Program-made: the position numbers and the translations under genes
Shown here: positions 27,370-35,054 of the stretch, in pieces
How positions within the stretch are numbered: position 1 is the first letter of the stretch
Layout: every line of letters starts with the position of its first letter
Notes under the pieces: model-generated
What the model saw: the letters and a program-made list of their open reading frames with translations, nothing else
Database searches by the model: none
What the model was told of the DNA's origin: nothing
NCBI GenBank assembly: GCA_030018135.1
Contig: JASEGJ010000003.1
Coordinates: forward strand, 1-64,000
Source of the DNA: Candidatus Hodarchaeaceae archaeon
Lineage (GTDB): Archaea > Hadarchaeota > Hadarchaeia > Hadarchaeales > Hadarchaeaceae
Length of the DNA: 64,000 nucleotides
Direction of reading: 5' to 3'

Positions 27370-27921
27370 ATGGAGACGAAGGAAAAGATCTACTTGAGCA
27401 TAGTAATCGCGGCGGTTCTTCTCTACTTGGTGACTTGGCTTTTGGACCCCACGCGAGTCAAAAAATGCGTTGCCGCGAGTTTTTCTGAAGTGAAGAAACT
27501 GTTCATCCCTATCTTGGCAGCGATCTTCGCCGGAAGTGTCGCAAAGAACCTTCTGCTGGGAAGCCGTTTCATGAAGATCTTGGGTGGTAAATCCAAGCTG
27601 AGGGGGGTAGTTGCGGGGGGGACGCTCGGCAGTCTGTTGCCGCCATGTCCTTACGCCTCCTATCCGTTGATAAAAGGCGTAAGCGACGGAGGAGCCAACT
27701 CCCTGAGCACGATGGCGATGCTCCTCGGCCTCACGTCGGTGGCGGTGGGGCGAGTTTTCGCCGGGATCGCGATCTTGGGCCCGGAGATCGAAGGACTCAG
27801 AATACTTTTTTCATTTTTGGCAGTGATGCTCGTCGGCACCCTTTGCTTCTACTTTGACCGCGCCTTGGAGGTTAAGAGAAGGTTGCCGCGTGTTCTGAGC
27901 CGCGCGAGCGAACCCAAGTGA
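27370..27921 (+). CDS. DUF318-like permease, half-size protein B
   Basis: 183 residues with a matching core, GSLLPPCPYASYPLIKGVSDGG, again with Cys-Pro. A helix-rich start and a charged C-terminal tail (EVKRRLPRVLSRASEPK) are visible. Ribosome-binding site GAGGTGA overlaps the end of half A, so the two are translated together. The tail is absent from half A, so the halves are not interchangeable copies. Confidence 0.75.
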   Translation: METKEKIYLSIVIAAVLLYLVTWLLDPTRVKKCVAASFSEVKKLFIPILAAIFAGSVAKNLLLGSRFMKILGGKSKLRGVVAGGTLGSLLPPCPYASYPLIKGVSDGGANSLSTMAMLLGLTSVAVGRVFAGIAILGPEIEGLRILFSFLAVMLVGTLCFYFDRALEVKRRLPRVLSRASEPK

Positions 27922-28071
27922 TCAAATTCGCTGCCTTAGCTCTACTGCGTGGGGACACTCGCGGTTTTGTTTTCTGGGAGCTAGCATAGTGGCCATCGCA
28001 TCGGGACCTTAGAGTACTGACAAATTTCCCCCAACGCCGCTGCTATCCGAACCAACGAGAGATGAAGGTAA

Positions 28072-28081
28072 TACTTTTATT
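28072..28081 (+). promoter_or_regulatory. Putative TATA box for the HemN-like radical SAM gene
   Basis: tacttttatt lies 31-40 bases before the ATG. It sits in a 190-base gap after the permease pair, in which no gene or RNA structure was recognised. Confidence 0.4.
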
Positions 28082-28111
28082 CAAATAGGTAATATCAATT
28101 GAGGCGATGCG

Positions 28112-29386
28112 ATGCTCAATTATATGATCGAGAGAATGACTAGGAAAAAAATTGGAAATGTCAAATTTTCCAGAACCAAACCAGAAATCCCAAATGATAA
28201 GGATGAAATCGGTCTATACATCCACATACCATTTTGTAAGGTCCCATGTCCGTTCTGCGCTTACATCCGCTATCCTTGGAACCCAAAGCTCGAGCGACCT
28301 TACGTGGAGGCCGTGAAGGAGGAGATAAACCTCTACCGGGAGAGGCTAAGCGACGTGAAAATAAACTCTATATACGTCGGCGGGGGCACCCCAACCATCA
28401 TGCCTGAGGGCATTGCCGATATCCTCAGACATGCCGAGGACACTTTCGACGTGAGCAGCGACATAGGAGTCGAATCAAACCCCGATGATTTGAATGAAAA
28501 AACCCTTGAGCTTCTGCTTGACGCCGGCGTGAGCAAGCTCAGCATGGGGGTACAGTCCTTCAACGACGAGATCTTAAAAGCGATAGGGAGACGAAGCCAC
28601 GACGCAAAACAGGCGCTTGACGCAATAGAACTCGTCATGGACAACGGTGGATTTGACACTTTCAGCATCGATTTGATGTTTTCCCTGCCGACCCAGTCCC
28701 TCTCCAGTTTGAAGAGAGATCTCGAGATAGCCATCGAAAAGGGCGTGCCGCAGGTCGCAACTTATCCCCTCCTCTTGTTCCCCTACTGCAAGATGTACCG
28801 CGATGAGAAAGAGGGAAAGGTGAAGCTGCAGAACAAAAAAATCGAAAAGTGCATGTACGACACCATCGTGGATTCCTTCACGGATGCGGGCTATGAACCA
28901 TGTTCGGTCTGGAGCTTCGTAAAGCAAGGGATAGACAAGTACGGATCGGTCGAACGCGATGAGTACGTTGGGATAGGCGCGGGGGCGATGAGTTCTGTGA
29001 ACCAATACTTTTACGCCAACACCGCTTCGATCGAGGAATACACCCGGACGGTAGGGGAGGGAGCTCTACCAATAACGATCGGGGCAGAGTTCCAGCCGGA
29101 GGGCGTCGCGGCGAGATGGCTGTCTATGTCACTTTACGAAACGGGGTTCGACAAGCGCGAGTTCAAAAATCGCTTCAGCATGGGTGTCGACGAGAAATTT
29201 AAATCATTCCTGCGCTGGCTCAAACTCTTTGGGATCATAAAACTCGAAGGAGATCACGTCCAAGTTACAAGGAAAGGTATGTGCCCCATCCATCTGATGA
29301 CAAAAACATTCTTGCTCACGTTCATAGCCAAAGCGTGCGTCGCGTGCATGGAAAACCCAAAGCCCCTAAACTTGCAGGTAGGCTAA
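28112..29386 (+). CDS. HemN/HemW-like radical SAM protein
   Basis: 424 residues. The HemN-type motif GLYIHIPFCKVPCPFCAY gives CxxxCxxC (residues ~36-43), followed by YVGGGTPTIMP and the SMGVQSFNDEILKAIGR segment. The C-terminal domain ends with a Cys pair in IAKACVACMENP. Family members include coproporphyrinogen dehydrogenase, the heme chaperone HemW, and ChuW/HutW heme-opening enzymes. The Phe-Cys after the CxxxC is typical of this set. Substrate is not determined. Its neighbour is the feo iron operon, consistent with heme or iron metabolism. Confidence 0.85.
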   Translation: MLNYMIERMTRKKIGNVKFSRTKPEIPNDKDEIGLYIHIPFCKVPCPFCAYIRYPWNPKLERPYVEAVKEEINLYRERLSDVKINSIYVGGGTPTIMPEGIADILRHAEDTFDVSSDIGVESNPDDLNEKTLELLLDAGVSKLSMGVQSFNDEILKAIGRRSHDAKQALDAIELVMDNGGFDTFSIDLMFSLPTQSLSSLKRDLEIAIEKGVPQVATYPLLLFPYCKMYRDEKEGKVKLQNKKIEKCMYDTIVDSFTDAGYEPCSVWSFVKQGIDKYGSVERDEYVGIGAGAMSSVNQYFYANTASIEEYTRTVGEGALPITIGAEFQPEGVAARWLSMSLYETGFDKREFKNRFSMGVDEKFKSFLRWLKLFGIIKLEGDHVQVTRKGMCPIHLMTKTFLLTFIAKACVACMENPKPLNLQVG

Positions 29387-29466
29387 GCGTTGCTTCTCTT
29401 CAGTCTTCGGATGGATTTTATTGCAATTGCATATAACAACAACAGTTAAAAACACTTTCACGCTAA

Positions 29467-29486
29467 AAATTAGGCATGCCTAATTT
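29467..29486. promoter_or_regulatory. Perfect 20-bp palindrome, probable DtxR-type operator of the feo operon
   Basis: The core ttaggcatgcctaa is its own reverse complement and the symmetry extends three bases further on each side (aaa...ttt). TTAGG-centre-CCTAA resembles known iron/manganese (DtxR/MntR/SirR) boxes. It lies 16 bases before feoA and just after a TATA-like gcatataac (~29427-29436), so binding would block transcription initiation. A DtxR-family gene is third in this operon, giving simple feedback control by iron. Confidence 0.75.
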
Positions 29487-29501
29487 CAAGGAGAGCCGTA
29501 T

Positions 29502-29735
29502 TTGAGAAAATTACTCGTTGAGCTAAGAGCGGGCGAGAGTGGCATCATTGCGGGCGTCACAGGCGGGTTTGGGTTGCAACGGCGTTTGGCAACTTTAGGG
29601 ATAAAAATCAACAAAAAAGTCCGAATGATCACTGCTCAACCGTTCAGGGGCCCTGTTGTCGTGGAAGTCGATGGGGCCCGTGTAGCAATCGGCATGGGAA
29701 TAGCTTGGAAGGTCCTTGTGGAGGTAACAAAGTGA
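29502..29735 (+). CDS. feoA: Ferrous iron transport protein A
   Basis: 77 residues, an SH3-like small cytoplasmic protein. It contains the usual LRAGESGIIAGVTGGFGLQRRLATLGI and ends with a basic patch. It helps FeoB function. TTG start with an AAGGAG ribosome-binding site 8 bases upstream. Its stop overlaps the feoB start by 4 bases. Confidence 0.93.
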   Translation: MRKLLVELRAGESGIIAGVTGGFGLQRRLATLGIKINKKVRMITAQPFRGPVVVEVDGARVAIGMGIAWKVLVEVTK

Positions 29736-31438
29736 GAATACTCCTCATGGGAAATCCAAACGTCGGTAAAAGTGTCGTTTTTTCAAGGCTGACAGGTACC
29801 AGCGTGGTCGTGTCCAATTACCCCGGTACCACAGTTGAGTTCACGAAAGGCACGATGAAGATTGGGGAAAAGAAAGCAGACGTAATCGACGTTCCGGGGA
29901 CCTATACCTTGGAGCCAACCACAAGGGCAGAAGAAGTCGCAGTTGAGATGCTTAAAGAAGGCGATGTGGTCATCGATATCGTCGACGCCACAAACTTGGA
30001 GAGAAACCTTTACTTAACGCTTCAGCTATTGGAAAAGAAAGTGCCTGTGATCGTGGCCCTCAACTTGTCGGACGAGGCCAAGCACAAAGGTATAACTATC
30101 GATGTCAAGAAACTCGAGAAATTATTAGACGTCCCAGTCGTTCCCACCGTTGCCATCACTGGAGAGGGGCTCAAAAAACTCGTTTCTCGCCTGCCTGAAG
30201 CCAAAGCACATGCTTACAGACACACCGACGAACAAAGATGGGAAAAAGTGGGCAAGATCGTTGAAGATGTCCAATCAGTAGCGCATCGACATCATACTTT
30301 GGCAGAAAGGCTAGGGGATGCAACCGTTAGGCCCTTAACTGGGATCCCAATTGCCATTGGAATAGTTACACTAATGTTCCTTGTGATACGATTCATCGGC
30401 GAGGGATTGATTGCCAATGTGTTTGATCCAGCGTTTGGGGCCTATGAACCCGTAGCGATGAGGATGAGCGAAGCATTAGGTTCTGGCGGCCTCCTCCATA
30501 ATATCGTAATCGGAAACCTGATCGATGGCGGGATAGACTTTACGCAGTCCATGGGCCTATTGACTACCGGGATTTTTGTCCCGTTCGCAATGGTTCTACC
30601 TTACGTGTTTGCGTTTTACTTGGTGCTGGGATTTCTCGAGGATAGCGGCTACTTACCAAGGCTAGGTGTACTTGTCGATAGTGGAATGCACAGGGTAGGG
30701 ATGCACGGCCTTGCGGTAGTGCCGATGTTGCTTGGCTTAGGGTGCAATGTCCCGGGAGCTCTTTCTTCCAGAATTCTCGAAACTCAAAGGCAAAGGTTCA
30801 TTGCCCTCACGCTCATGGGGATAGCAGTCCCATGCATGGCCCAGCTCGCCATAATCTTCGGGTTGGTAGGTCCCTATGGCATCGGAGCTCTGGCGATGGT
30901 CTTTGCAACACTTTTTGTGGTATGGGTGGTGATTGGGCTCTTGCTCAACAAGGTTTTGGCGGGCGAAAGTCCGGAGATGTTCACAGAAATTCCGCCTTAC
31001 CGCATGCCGTATTGGGGGGCAACATTGAAAAAGCTGTGGATGAGGATAAGGCACTTTTTGACCACGGCGATCCCCTTCGTGCTGCTGGGCGTACTTCTTG
31101 TGAATGTATTGTATACTTTGGGGATAATCGACTTCATGGGTGATATCGCATCCCCAGTTGTTGTTGGGTTGCTTGGGTTACCGCCGGCTGCGGCCGGAGC
31201 ATTGATAATAGGATTTCTGCGCAAAGATGTGGCTGTAGGGATGTTGCTGCCCCTCGGCCTGAGCATGCAACAGCTGGTAGTGGCCAGCGTGGTACTGGCG
31301 ATGTACTTCCCCTGTGTCGCAACCTTCGCCATCCTCTTCAAAGAGTTCGGGATAAAAGGCACGATAAAATCTACTTCAATTATGATCGGAATGGCGTTGC
31401 TAGTGGGGACTTTACTTAGACTTGTACTCGGTGTGTGA
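29732..31438 (+). CDS. feoB: Ferrous iron transporter B (GTPase-permease)
   Basis: 568 residues. G-protein motifs: G1 [15 protein letters not shown]2 [11 protein letters not shown]3 DVPGT, G4 NLSD. The membrane part has two gate repeats (around [16 protein letters not shown] and [13 protein letters not shown]; then [17 protein letters not shown]). GTG 29732 is preferred over an upstream TTG because GGAGGT lies seven bases before it. Family proteins are usually somewhat longer, but all landmark motifs are present. It imports Fe2+. Confidence 0.95.
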   Translation: MRILLMGNPNVGKSVVFSRLTGTSVVVSNYPGTTVEFTKGTMKIGEKKADVIDVPGTYTLEPTTRAEEVAVEMLKEGDVVIDIVDATNLERNLYLTLQLLEKKVPVIVALNLSDEAKHKGITIDVKKLEKLLDVPVVPTVAITGEGLKKLVSRLPEAKAHAYRHTDEQRWEKVGKIVEDVQSVAHRHHTLAERLGDATVRPLTGIPIAIGIVTLMFLVIRFIGEGLIANVFDPAFGAYEPVAMRMSEALGSGGLLHNIVIGNLIDGGIDFTQSMGLLTTGIFVPFAMVLPYVFAFYLVLGFLEDSGYLPRLGVLVDSGMHRVGMHGLAVVPMLLGLGCNVPGALSSRILETQRQRFIALTLMGIAVPCMAQLAIIFGLVGPYGIGALAMVFATLFVVWVVIGLLLNKVLAGESPEMFTEIPPYRMPYWGATLKKLWMRIRHFLTTAIPFVLLGVLLVNVLYTLGIIDFMGDIASPVVVGLLGLPPAAAGALIIGFLRKDVAVGMLLPLGLSMQQLVVASVVLAMYFPCVATFAILFKEFGIKGTIKSTSIMIGMALLVGTLLRLVLGV

Positions 31439-31439
31439 G

Positions 31440-31868
31440 ATGCCATCGGTAAGTATCGACGAATATCTGGAAGTCCTGTGGACTCTACGGGTCGATAGAA
31501 ATCAGCCCGGAAAGATAAGGGATGTCGCAAAGTTATTAAAAATCGCGCCGCCAAGTGTGTTCCAAATGTTCGAAAAAATGAGAATGCAGGGGCTGATTAA
31601 ATATGACAAGCGCTCTGGGGCAGATTTCACACGAAAGGGAAAGAGGAGGGCCAGACATATTGTGAGAAGTCACAAGCTTGTGGAAAAACTCCTCGTTGAC
31701 ATCGTGGGCGTTAAACTCGGTGAGGTGGAACGTCCCGCTTGCGGCGCCGAGCATTATCTGCCAGAAGAAGTGGCTGATGCGATATGTATTTATTTGAAAC
31801 ATCCGCGCGAGTGTCCACACGGAGATCCGATTCCGAAGGGAAAATGTTGTCCTCAGAGGAAAGTTTGA
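31440..31868 (+). CDS. DtxR-family metal-dependent repressor
   Basis: 142 residues. A winged helix (SIDEYLEVLWTL, KIAPPSVFQMFEKMRMQG) is followed by the metal-binding dimerisation region with CGAEHYLPEEVADAI and HPRECPHGDPIP, which hold the usual Cys, Glu and His ligands. There is no SH3 domain. The ATG lies just after feoB's stop. It is expected to bind Fe2+ or Mn2+ and to repress feo from the palindrome upstream of feoA. Confidence 0.92.
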   Translation: MPSVSIDEYLEVLWTLRVDRNQPGKIRDVAKLLKIAPPSVFQMFEKMRMQGLIKYDKRSGADFTRKGKRRARHIVRSHKLVEKLLVDIVGVKLGEVERPACGAEHYLPEEVADAICIYLKHPRECPHGDPIPKGKCCPQRKV

Positions 31869-31904
31869 GGGCGCCGATATAGGACCATTGCACAAAAACC
31901 TATA

Positions 31905-32285
31905 TTGGCACGAGTAATTCTCTTCTATGGGGTTAGCTTGTACCAATGGCGTCGCGGTCGGCGAGGGGGACCTGGAAGGCCGATGAAACCCAGGTTCTTG
32001 AGCTTCAGGCCCGAAGCGATAACGTTTATGCCATCCGCTCCAATAGGGCCACCAATCGCGGGCGAGCCGATCTACATGACTTATGACGAGTACGAGGCCT
32101 TTCGCCTGATTTATCACGAAGGGCTGAACCAGGAGGAGGCCGCCAAGCGGATGAAAATTTCGCGTGGGACGGTGTGGCGCTGCTTAGAGAGCGCGAGGAA
32201 TAAGGTTGCCTGCATGCTCGTCGAACGCCGCCCGCTCGTGGTCACGTCTGCACCTCCTCGACCTCCAGAGGAGACAGGCACTTGA
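31905..32285 (+). CDS. DUF134 (UPF0251) helix-turn-helix protein
   Basis: About 126 residues with the DUF134 signature: GRPMKPRFLSFRPEAITFMP, then TYDEYEAFRLIYHEGLNQ, EEAAKRMKISRGTVWRCLESARNKVA. This is a sigma-70 region 4-like HTH. The start is uncertain: no ATG precedes the domain except an internal one, and the N-terminus as listed begins with non-ATG codons; a TTG near 31938 is an alternative. Such genes commonly stand next to NifX/MinD clusters, as here. Its stop overlaps the next start. Confidence 0.75.
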   Translation: MARVILFYGVSLYQWRRGRRGGPGRPMKPRFLSFRPEAITFMPSAPIGPPIAGEPIYMTYDEYEAFRLIYHEGLNQEEAAKRMKISRGTVWRCLESARNKVACMLVERRPLVVTSAPPRPPEETGT

Positions 32286-33121
32286 GCCAAGTCGATAGAA
32301 TACGGCTCACGGTTTTGGTTGACGATTCCAAGAACCCGATCAGACCCGAACTCACAGCCAAGCACGGGTTGTCCTTCTTCATCGAATTGAAAGCTGGCAG
32401 ACACACAACTAGTCTGTTGCTGGATACCGGGCCGTCCGCCGATGTTGTCCTACAAAACGCTCGGAAGCTCGACATCGATTTGAGGAAGGTGGATTCTATT
32501 TTCCTGAGCCACGGACATTACGACCATACCGGTGGGCTCTTGGGCGTCCTAAAACACATCGGCAAAAAGGTACCTGTGATAGCCCACCCAGAGGCGCTTG
32601 AGCCAAAATTTGCGAGGAGGAAGAAGCGTCTCAAAAAGGCCGGCATCCCTTTTCAAGTTTCAGAGTTGCAGAGATCGAGCGGCATCTTAACTCTAAAACG
32701 GGGGTCGACTTCCGTAGCGCCCGGAGTTTGGGTGAGCGGGGAAATCAAAAGAGTCAGCCCATTTGAAGAGGTAAAGGGGTTCAAGGTTATGAGGCGGGGC
32801 AAACTCGTAGAGGATTACATGCCGGATGATCAGGCTCTTTTCGTGAGGGTCAAGGGCAGGGGGCTGGTGGTCATCACGGGTTGCGCTCACGCGGGGTTGA
32901 TAAACACGATCAAGCAGGCGCAAAAGGTAACGGGTTCGAGCGGCGTGTATGCGGTCGTTGGTGGGTTTCACCTAGCTGGAGCAAGTGCGGGAAGGATAAA
33001 TGCAACCATTGAGGAGCTCCAGAAAGCTGGCGTGAAAGCTGTCATGCCATGTCACTGCACGGGAAAGAAGGCAATCACAAAGTTCTCGAAGGTCTTTGGA
33101 AAAAAAGTGCAACCAGCTTAG
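32282..33121 (+). CDS. Metallo-beta-lactamase-fold hydrolase
   Basis: 279 residues. The metal site HGHYDHTGG (~residues 75-83) is complete, with a second His in GCAHAGL and the late VGGFHLAGAS. The overall pattern matches the subgroup annotated as 7,8-dihydropterin-6-methyl-4-(beta-D-ribofuranosyl)-aminobenzene-5'-phosphate synthase-like. That name implies methanopterin synthesis, but the subgroup's true substrates are often unknown. The TTG start overlaps the DUF134 stop (TTGA). Confidence 0.8.
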   Translation: MSQVDRIRLTVLVDDSKNPIRPELTAKHGLSFFIELKAGRHTTSLLLDTGPSADVVLQNARKLDIDLRKVDSIFLSHGHYDHTGGLLGVLKHIGKKVPVIAHPEALEPKFARRKKRLKKAGIPFQVSELQRSSGILTLKRGSTSVAPGVWVSGEIKRVSPFEEVKGFKVMRRGKLVEDYMPDDQALFVRVKGRGLVVITGCAHAGLINTIKQAQKVTGSSGVYAVVGGFHLAGASAGRINATIEELQKAGVKAVMPCHCTGKKAITKFSKVFGKKVQPA

Positions 33122-33152
33122 AACAGGTAATGTAATCATTCTAAGCACCAAA

Positions 33153-33197
33153 AAGCTTTTATAGAATTATGTGCAATAGCACAAATAGTACAAATAG
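33153..33197. promoter_or_regulatory. Promoter with inverted and direct repeats before the Trp-rich gene
   Basis: The A/T-rich cttttataga (~33156-33165) is a good TATA box. Just downstream, TGTGC-aata-GCACA (33170-33183) is an inverted repeat, and acaaatag occurs twice with one base between (33181-33197). These repeats cover the expected start of transcription, so a regulator could bind here. The DUF134 HTH protein encoded just upstream is a candidate. Confidence 0.45.
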
Positions 33198-33209
33198 AGG
33201 TGGTAACGA

Positions 33210-33473
33210 ATGTGGTGGCCGGGTTTCGGCTGGGGTCGAGGCTGGTTTGGACCTTGGCCAGGCAGAGGGCCTTTTAGCTATCTGCCCCCATGGCAGAGAC
33301 CCGGGTGGTGGTTTGGTCGAGGAGCGTGCTGGTGGCTCTTCGGACCTTGGGCGTGGTCGATGTTCGGATACCCATGGAGTGGATACCTAGGAACCTACGG
33401 GTTTGCTCCGTACGCGATGCCACAGTACCCCTACCAAAGATACGTACCATACCCTTATCCGGGATACTGGTAA
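33210..33473 (+). CDS. Extremely Trp/Tyr/Gly/Pro-rich small protein
   Basis: 87 residues, 14 Trp and 11 Tyr. It starts MWWPGFGWGRGWFGPWPGRG and ends with a PYPYPGYW tail. There is one Cys (GACWW) and almost no charge except a few Arg. No hydrophobic span of normal transmembrane type or signal peptide is clear. GAGGTGG ribosome-binding site before the ATG. The downstream neighbour also starts MWWP. Both lie directly before NifX/MinD genes, where DUF5320-type Gly/Arg/Met-rich proteins are usual. This looks like a highly diverged aromatic version of that partner. Function unknown. Confidence 0.75.
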   Translation: MWWPGFGWGRGWFGPWPGRGPFSYLPPWQRPGWWFGRGACWWLFGPWAWSMFGYPWSGYLGTYGFAPYAMPQYPYQRYVPYPYPGYW

Positions 33474-33496
33474 ACAAACAAAAGGAGGTCAAAAGT

Positions 33497-33814
33497 ATGT
33501 GGTGGCCTAGAGGTTGGAGATGTTGGTGGTGGTATATGAATCCATACATGTACCCACCCTACCTACCATACGTGCAAGCGCCGCAGCAACCCTCGCAACC
33601 TGCGCCGCAACCCACGCAGCCCGCAACAGTACCTTACTACCCGCTCCCACCGTTCATGCCTCCTCCACCGACGCCCGAGCAAGAGATCGAAGCGCTGGAG
33701 GCATACAAAAGCGAGCTCGAAGAGGAACTCAAGGGCATCGAGGCGAGGATAAAAGAGTTGAGGGAGTCCCTAGGCAAAGGATCCAGCGGTCAACCATCTG
33801 AAACCGGAAAGTGA
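33497..33814 (+). CDS. DUF5320-like protein: aromatic/proline-rich head, coiled-coil tail
   Basis: 105 residues. The N-terminus is aromatic (MWWPRGWRCWWWYMNPYMYP), the centre is Pro/Gln-rich (QPAPQPTQPATVP), and the tail (residues ~58-95) is a charged coiled coil, EALEAYKSELEEELKGIEAR. The tail matches the end of DUF5320 proteins found in NifX/MinD clusters. GGAGGT ribosome-binding site seven bases before ATG. The coiled coil suggests oligomerisation. Confidence 0.7.
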   Translation: MWWPRGWRCWWWYMNPYMYPPYLPYVQAPQQPSQPAPQPTQPATVPYYPLPPFMPPPPTPEQEIEALEAYKSELEEELKGIEARIKELRESLGKGSSGQPSETGK

Positions 33815-33818
33815 TAAA

Positions 33819-34184
33819 TTGGGGCTTAAAGTGGCAGTTGCCACGAAGGGGCTCAAAAGCCTAGAGGATGAAGTATCAGATGTCTTCGGCAGAGCTCGAG
33901 CCTTTGCAATAGTCGAGACCGAGGGAGGTCAGATCAAGAACGCAAAAGCTGTGGAGAATCCCGCAGCTTCATACGAGTACGGAGCTGGACCGATAGTCAC
34001 AAAAATGCTCGCCGACATGGGAGTCGAGGTCGTGATCGCTGGCGAGTTCGGTATGGGGGTGTCAGTTCTCCTCAAGGATAAGAATATCCGTGCAGTCAAA
34101 GTTAGAGCTGGAACAAATGTCTGCCGGGCCGTGGATAGTGAATTAAGTGAGAAACAAACTTCGGAGCGATTGTCATGCGGGTAG
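33819..34184 (+). CDS. NifX/NifB-type cofactor-binding protein (single domain)
   Basis: 121 residues of the dinitrogenase iron-molybdenum cofactor family: LKVAVATKGLKSLEDEVSDVFGRARAFAIVE, AGPIVTKMLADMGVEVVIAGEFG. Such stand-alone proteins, including the orange protein of sulfate reducers, bind Mo-Cu-S or Fe-Mo-S clusters; they are not evidence of nitrogen fixation. TTG start 4 bases after the previous gene. One Cys (NVCRAV) and a second near the C-terminus. Confidence 0.85.
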   Translation: MGLKVAVATKGLKSLEDEVSDVFGRARAFAIVETEGGQIKNAKAVENPAASYEYGAGPIVTKMLADMGVEVVIAGEFGMGVSVLLKDKNIRAVKVRAGTNVCRAVDSELSEKQTSERLSCG

Positions 34185-35053
34185 CCATCCCATCAAATAA
34201 GCCTGGCGGACTGGATGCTGCGGTCTCCCCCCATTTTGGTCGTTGTGATGTATTCACGATAGTTAAAATTGAAAATGGCAAGGTAGTGGATGTAAGCGTT
34301 GTTGAAAATCGAGGGACACATTTCGGCTTTGGAGCAACACCTGCGGAAATCTTGGTTTCGAACGGCGTAGATGCGGTATTAGCTCAGGGTATGGGACCTA
34401 AGGCCCTGCAGCTCTTGGCACAAAGCGGTATCACAACGTACATGGCCTCGGCTCAAACGGTTGGAGAGGCTGTGCGCGAGCTGGTCGAGGATAAGGTCAG
34501 GCTGGCTACAATCGAGGAAGCGTGCAAAGAAGCAAGAGAACCTTGGTTGCCTCCGGCCCCTATCATGCCCGGTGTGGGGATGGGGATGGGCCGTGGAATG
34601 GGAAGGGGGGGGAGAATGATGGGTCCCTCTCCTTATGGTCCCGCTTACCCACCGATGATCCCCCCAACGCCGTATCCTCCACAAATGCCGAAACCTTCTC
34701 CCCCACCAACAGGCCGCTTTAAAGTGGGCGTCGCAAGCCAGGGGCCAGGGGGACTCGACGACATGGTATCGCCGATCTTTGGCAGGTGCCCGAGCTTTAC
34801 CATCGTCGAGATCGAAGGGAGAGAAATTAAAAATGTAAAGGTGATACCGAATCAATTCGTTTCTACGCCTCGCGGTGTGGGAATCGCTGTGGTCCAGATG
34901 CTAGCAAGCGAAGGGGTGAAATTTATTTTGGCCGGACGATTTGGCCCTTGGGCATCCTCAACTTCTAGTCAATTCGATATCCAAATGGTCATGGTCCCGC
35001 CCGGCGTGAGGATTAGGGACGCTATCAACCAATACATCATCGGCTCACGCTAG
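34175..35053 (+). CDS. Two NifX-type domains fused by a Gly/Met/Pro linker
   Basis: 292 residues. Domain 1 (~1-110) begins MRVAIPSNKPGGLDAAVSPHF and continues GRCDVFTIVK. The linker (~125-180) is low-complexity, GVGMGMGRGMGRGGRMMG followed by Pro-rich sequence. Domain 2 (~183-290) begins FKVGVASQGPGGLDDMVSPI, then FGRCPSFTIVE. Both domains keep the FGRC Cys. A tandem double-NifX with such a linker is uncommon. It overlaps the preceding gene by 10 bases. Confidence 0.83.
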   Translation: MRVAIPSNKPGGLDAAVSPHFGRCDVFTIVKIENGKVVDVSVVENRGTHFGFGATPAEILVSNGVDAVLAQGMGPKALQLLAQSGITTYMASAQTVGEAVRELVEDKVRLATIEEACKEAREPWLPPAPIMPGVGMGMGRGMGRGGRMMGPSPYGPAYPPMIPPTPYPPQMPKPSPPPTGRFKVGVASQGPGGLDDMVSPIFGRCPSFTIVEIEGREIKNVKVIPNQFVSTPRGVGIAVVQMLASEGVKFILAGRFGPWASSTSSQFDIQMVMVPPGVRIRDAINQYIIGSR

Positions 35054-35054
35054 G

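Noticed and set aside
27922-28111. tRNA or RNA gene in the gap after the permease pair
   Set aside because: No cloverleaf or T-loop sequence was seen; only a TATA-like element is supported.
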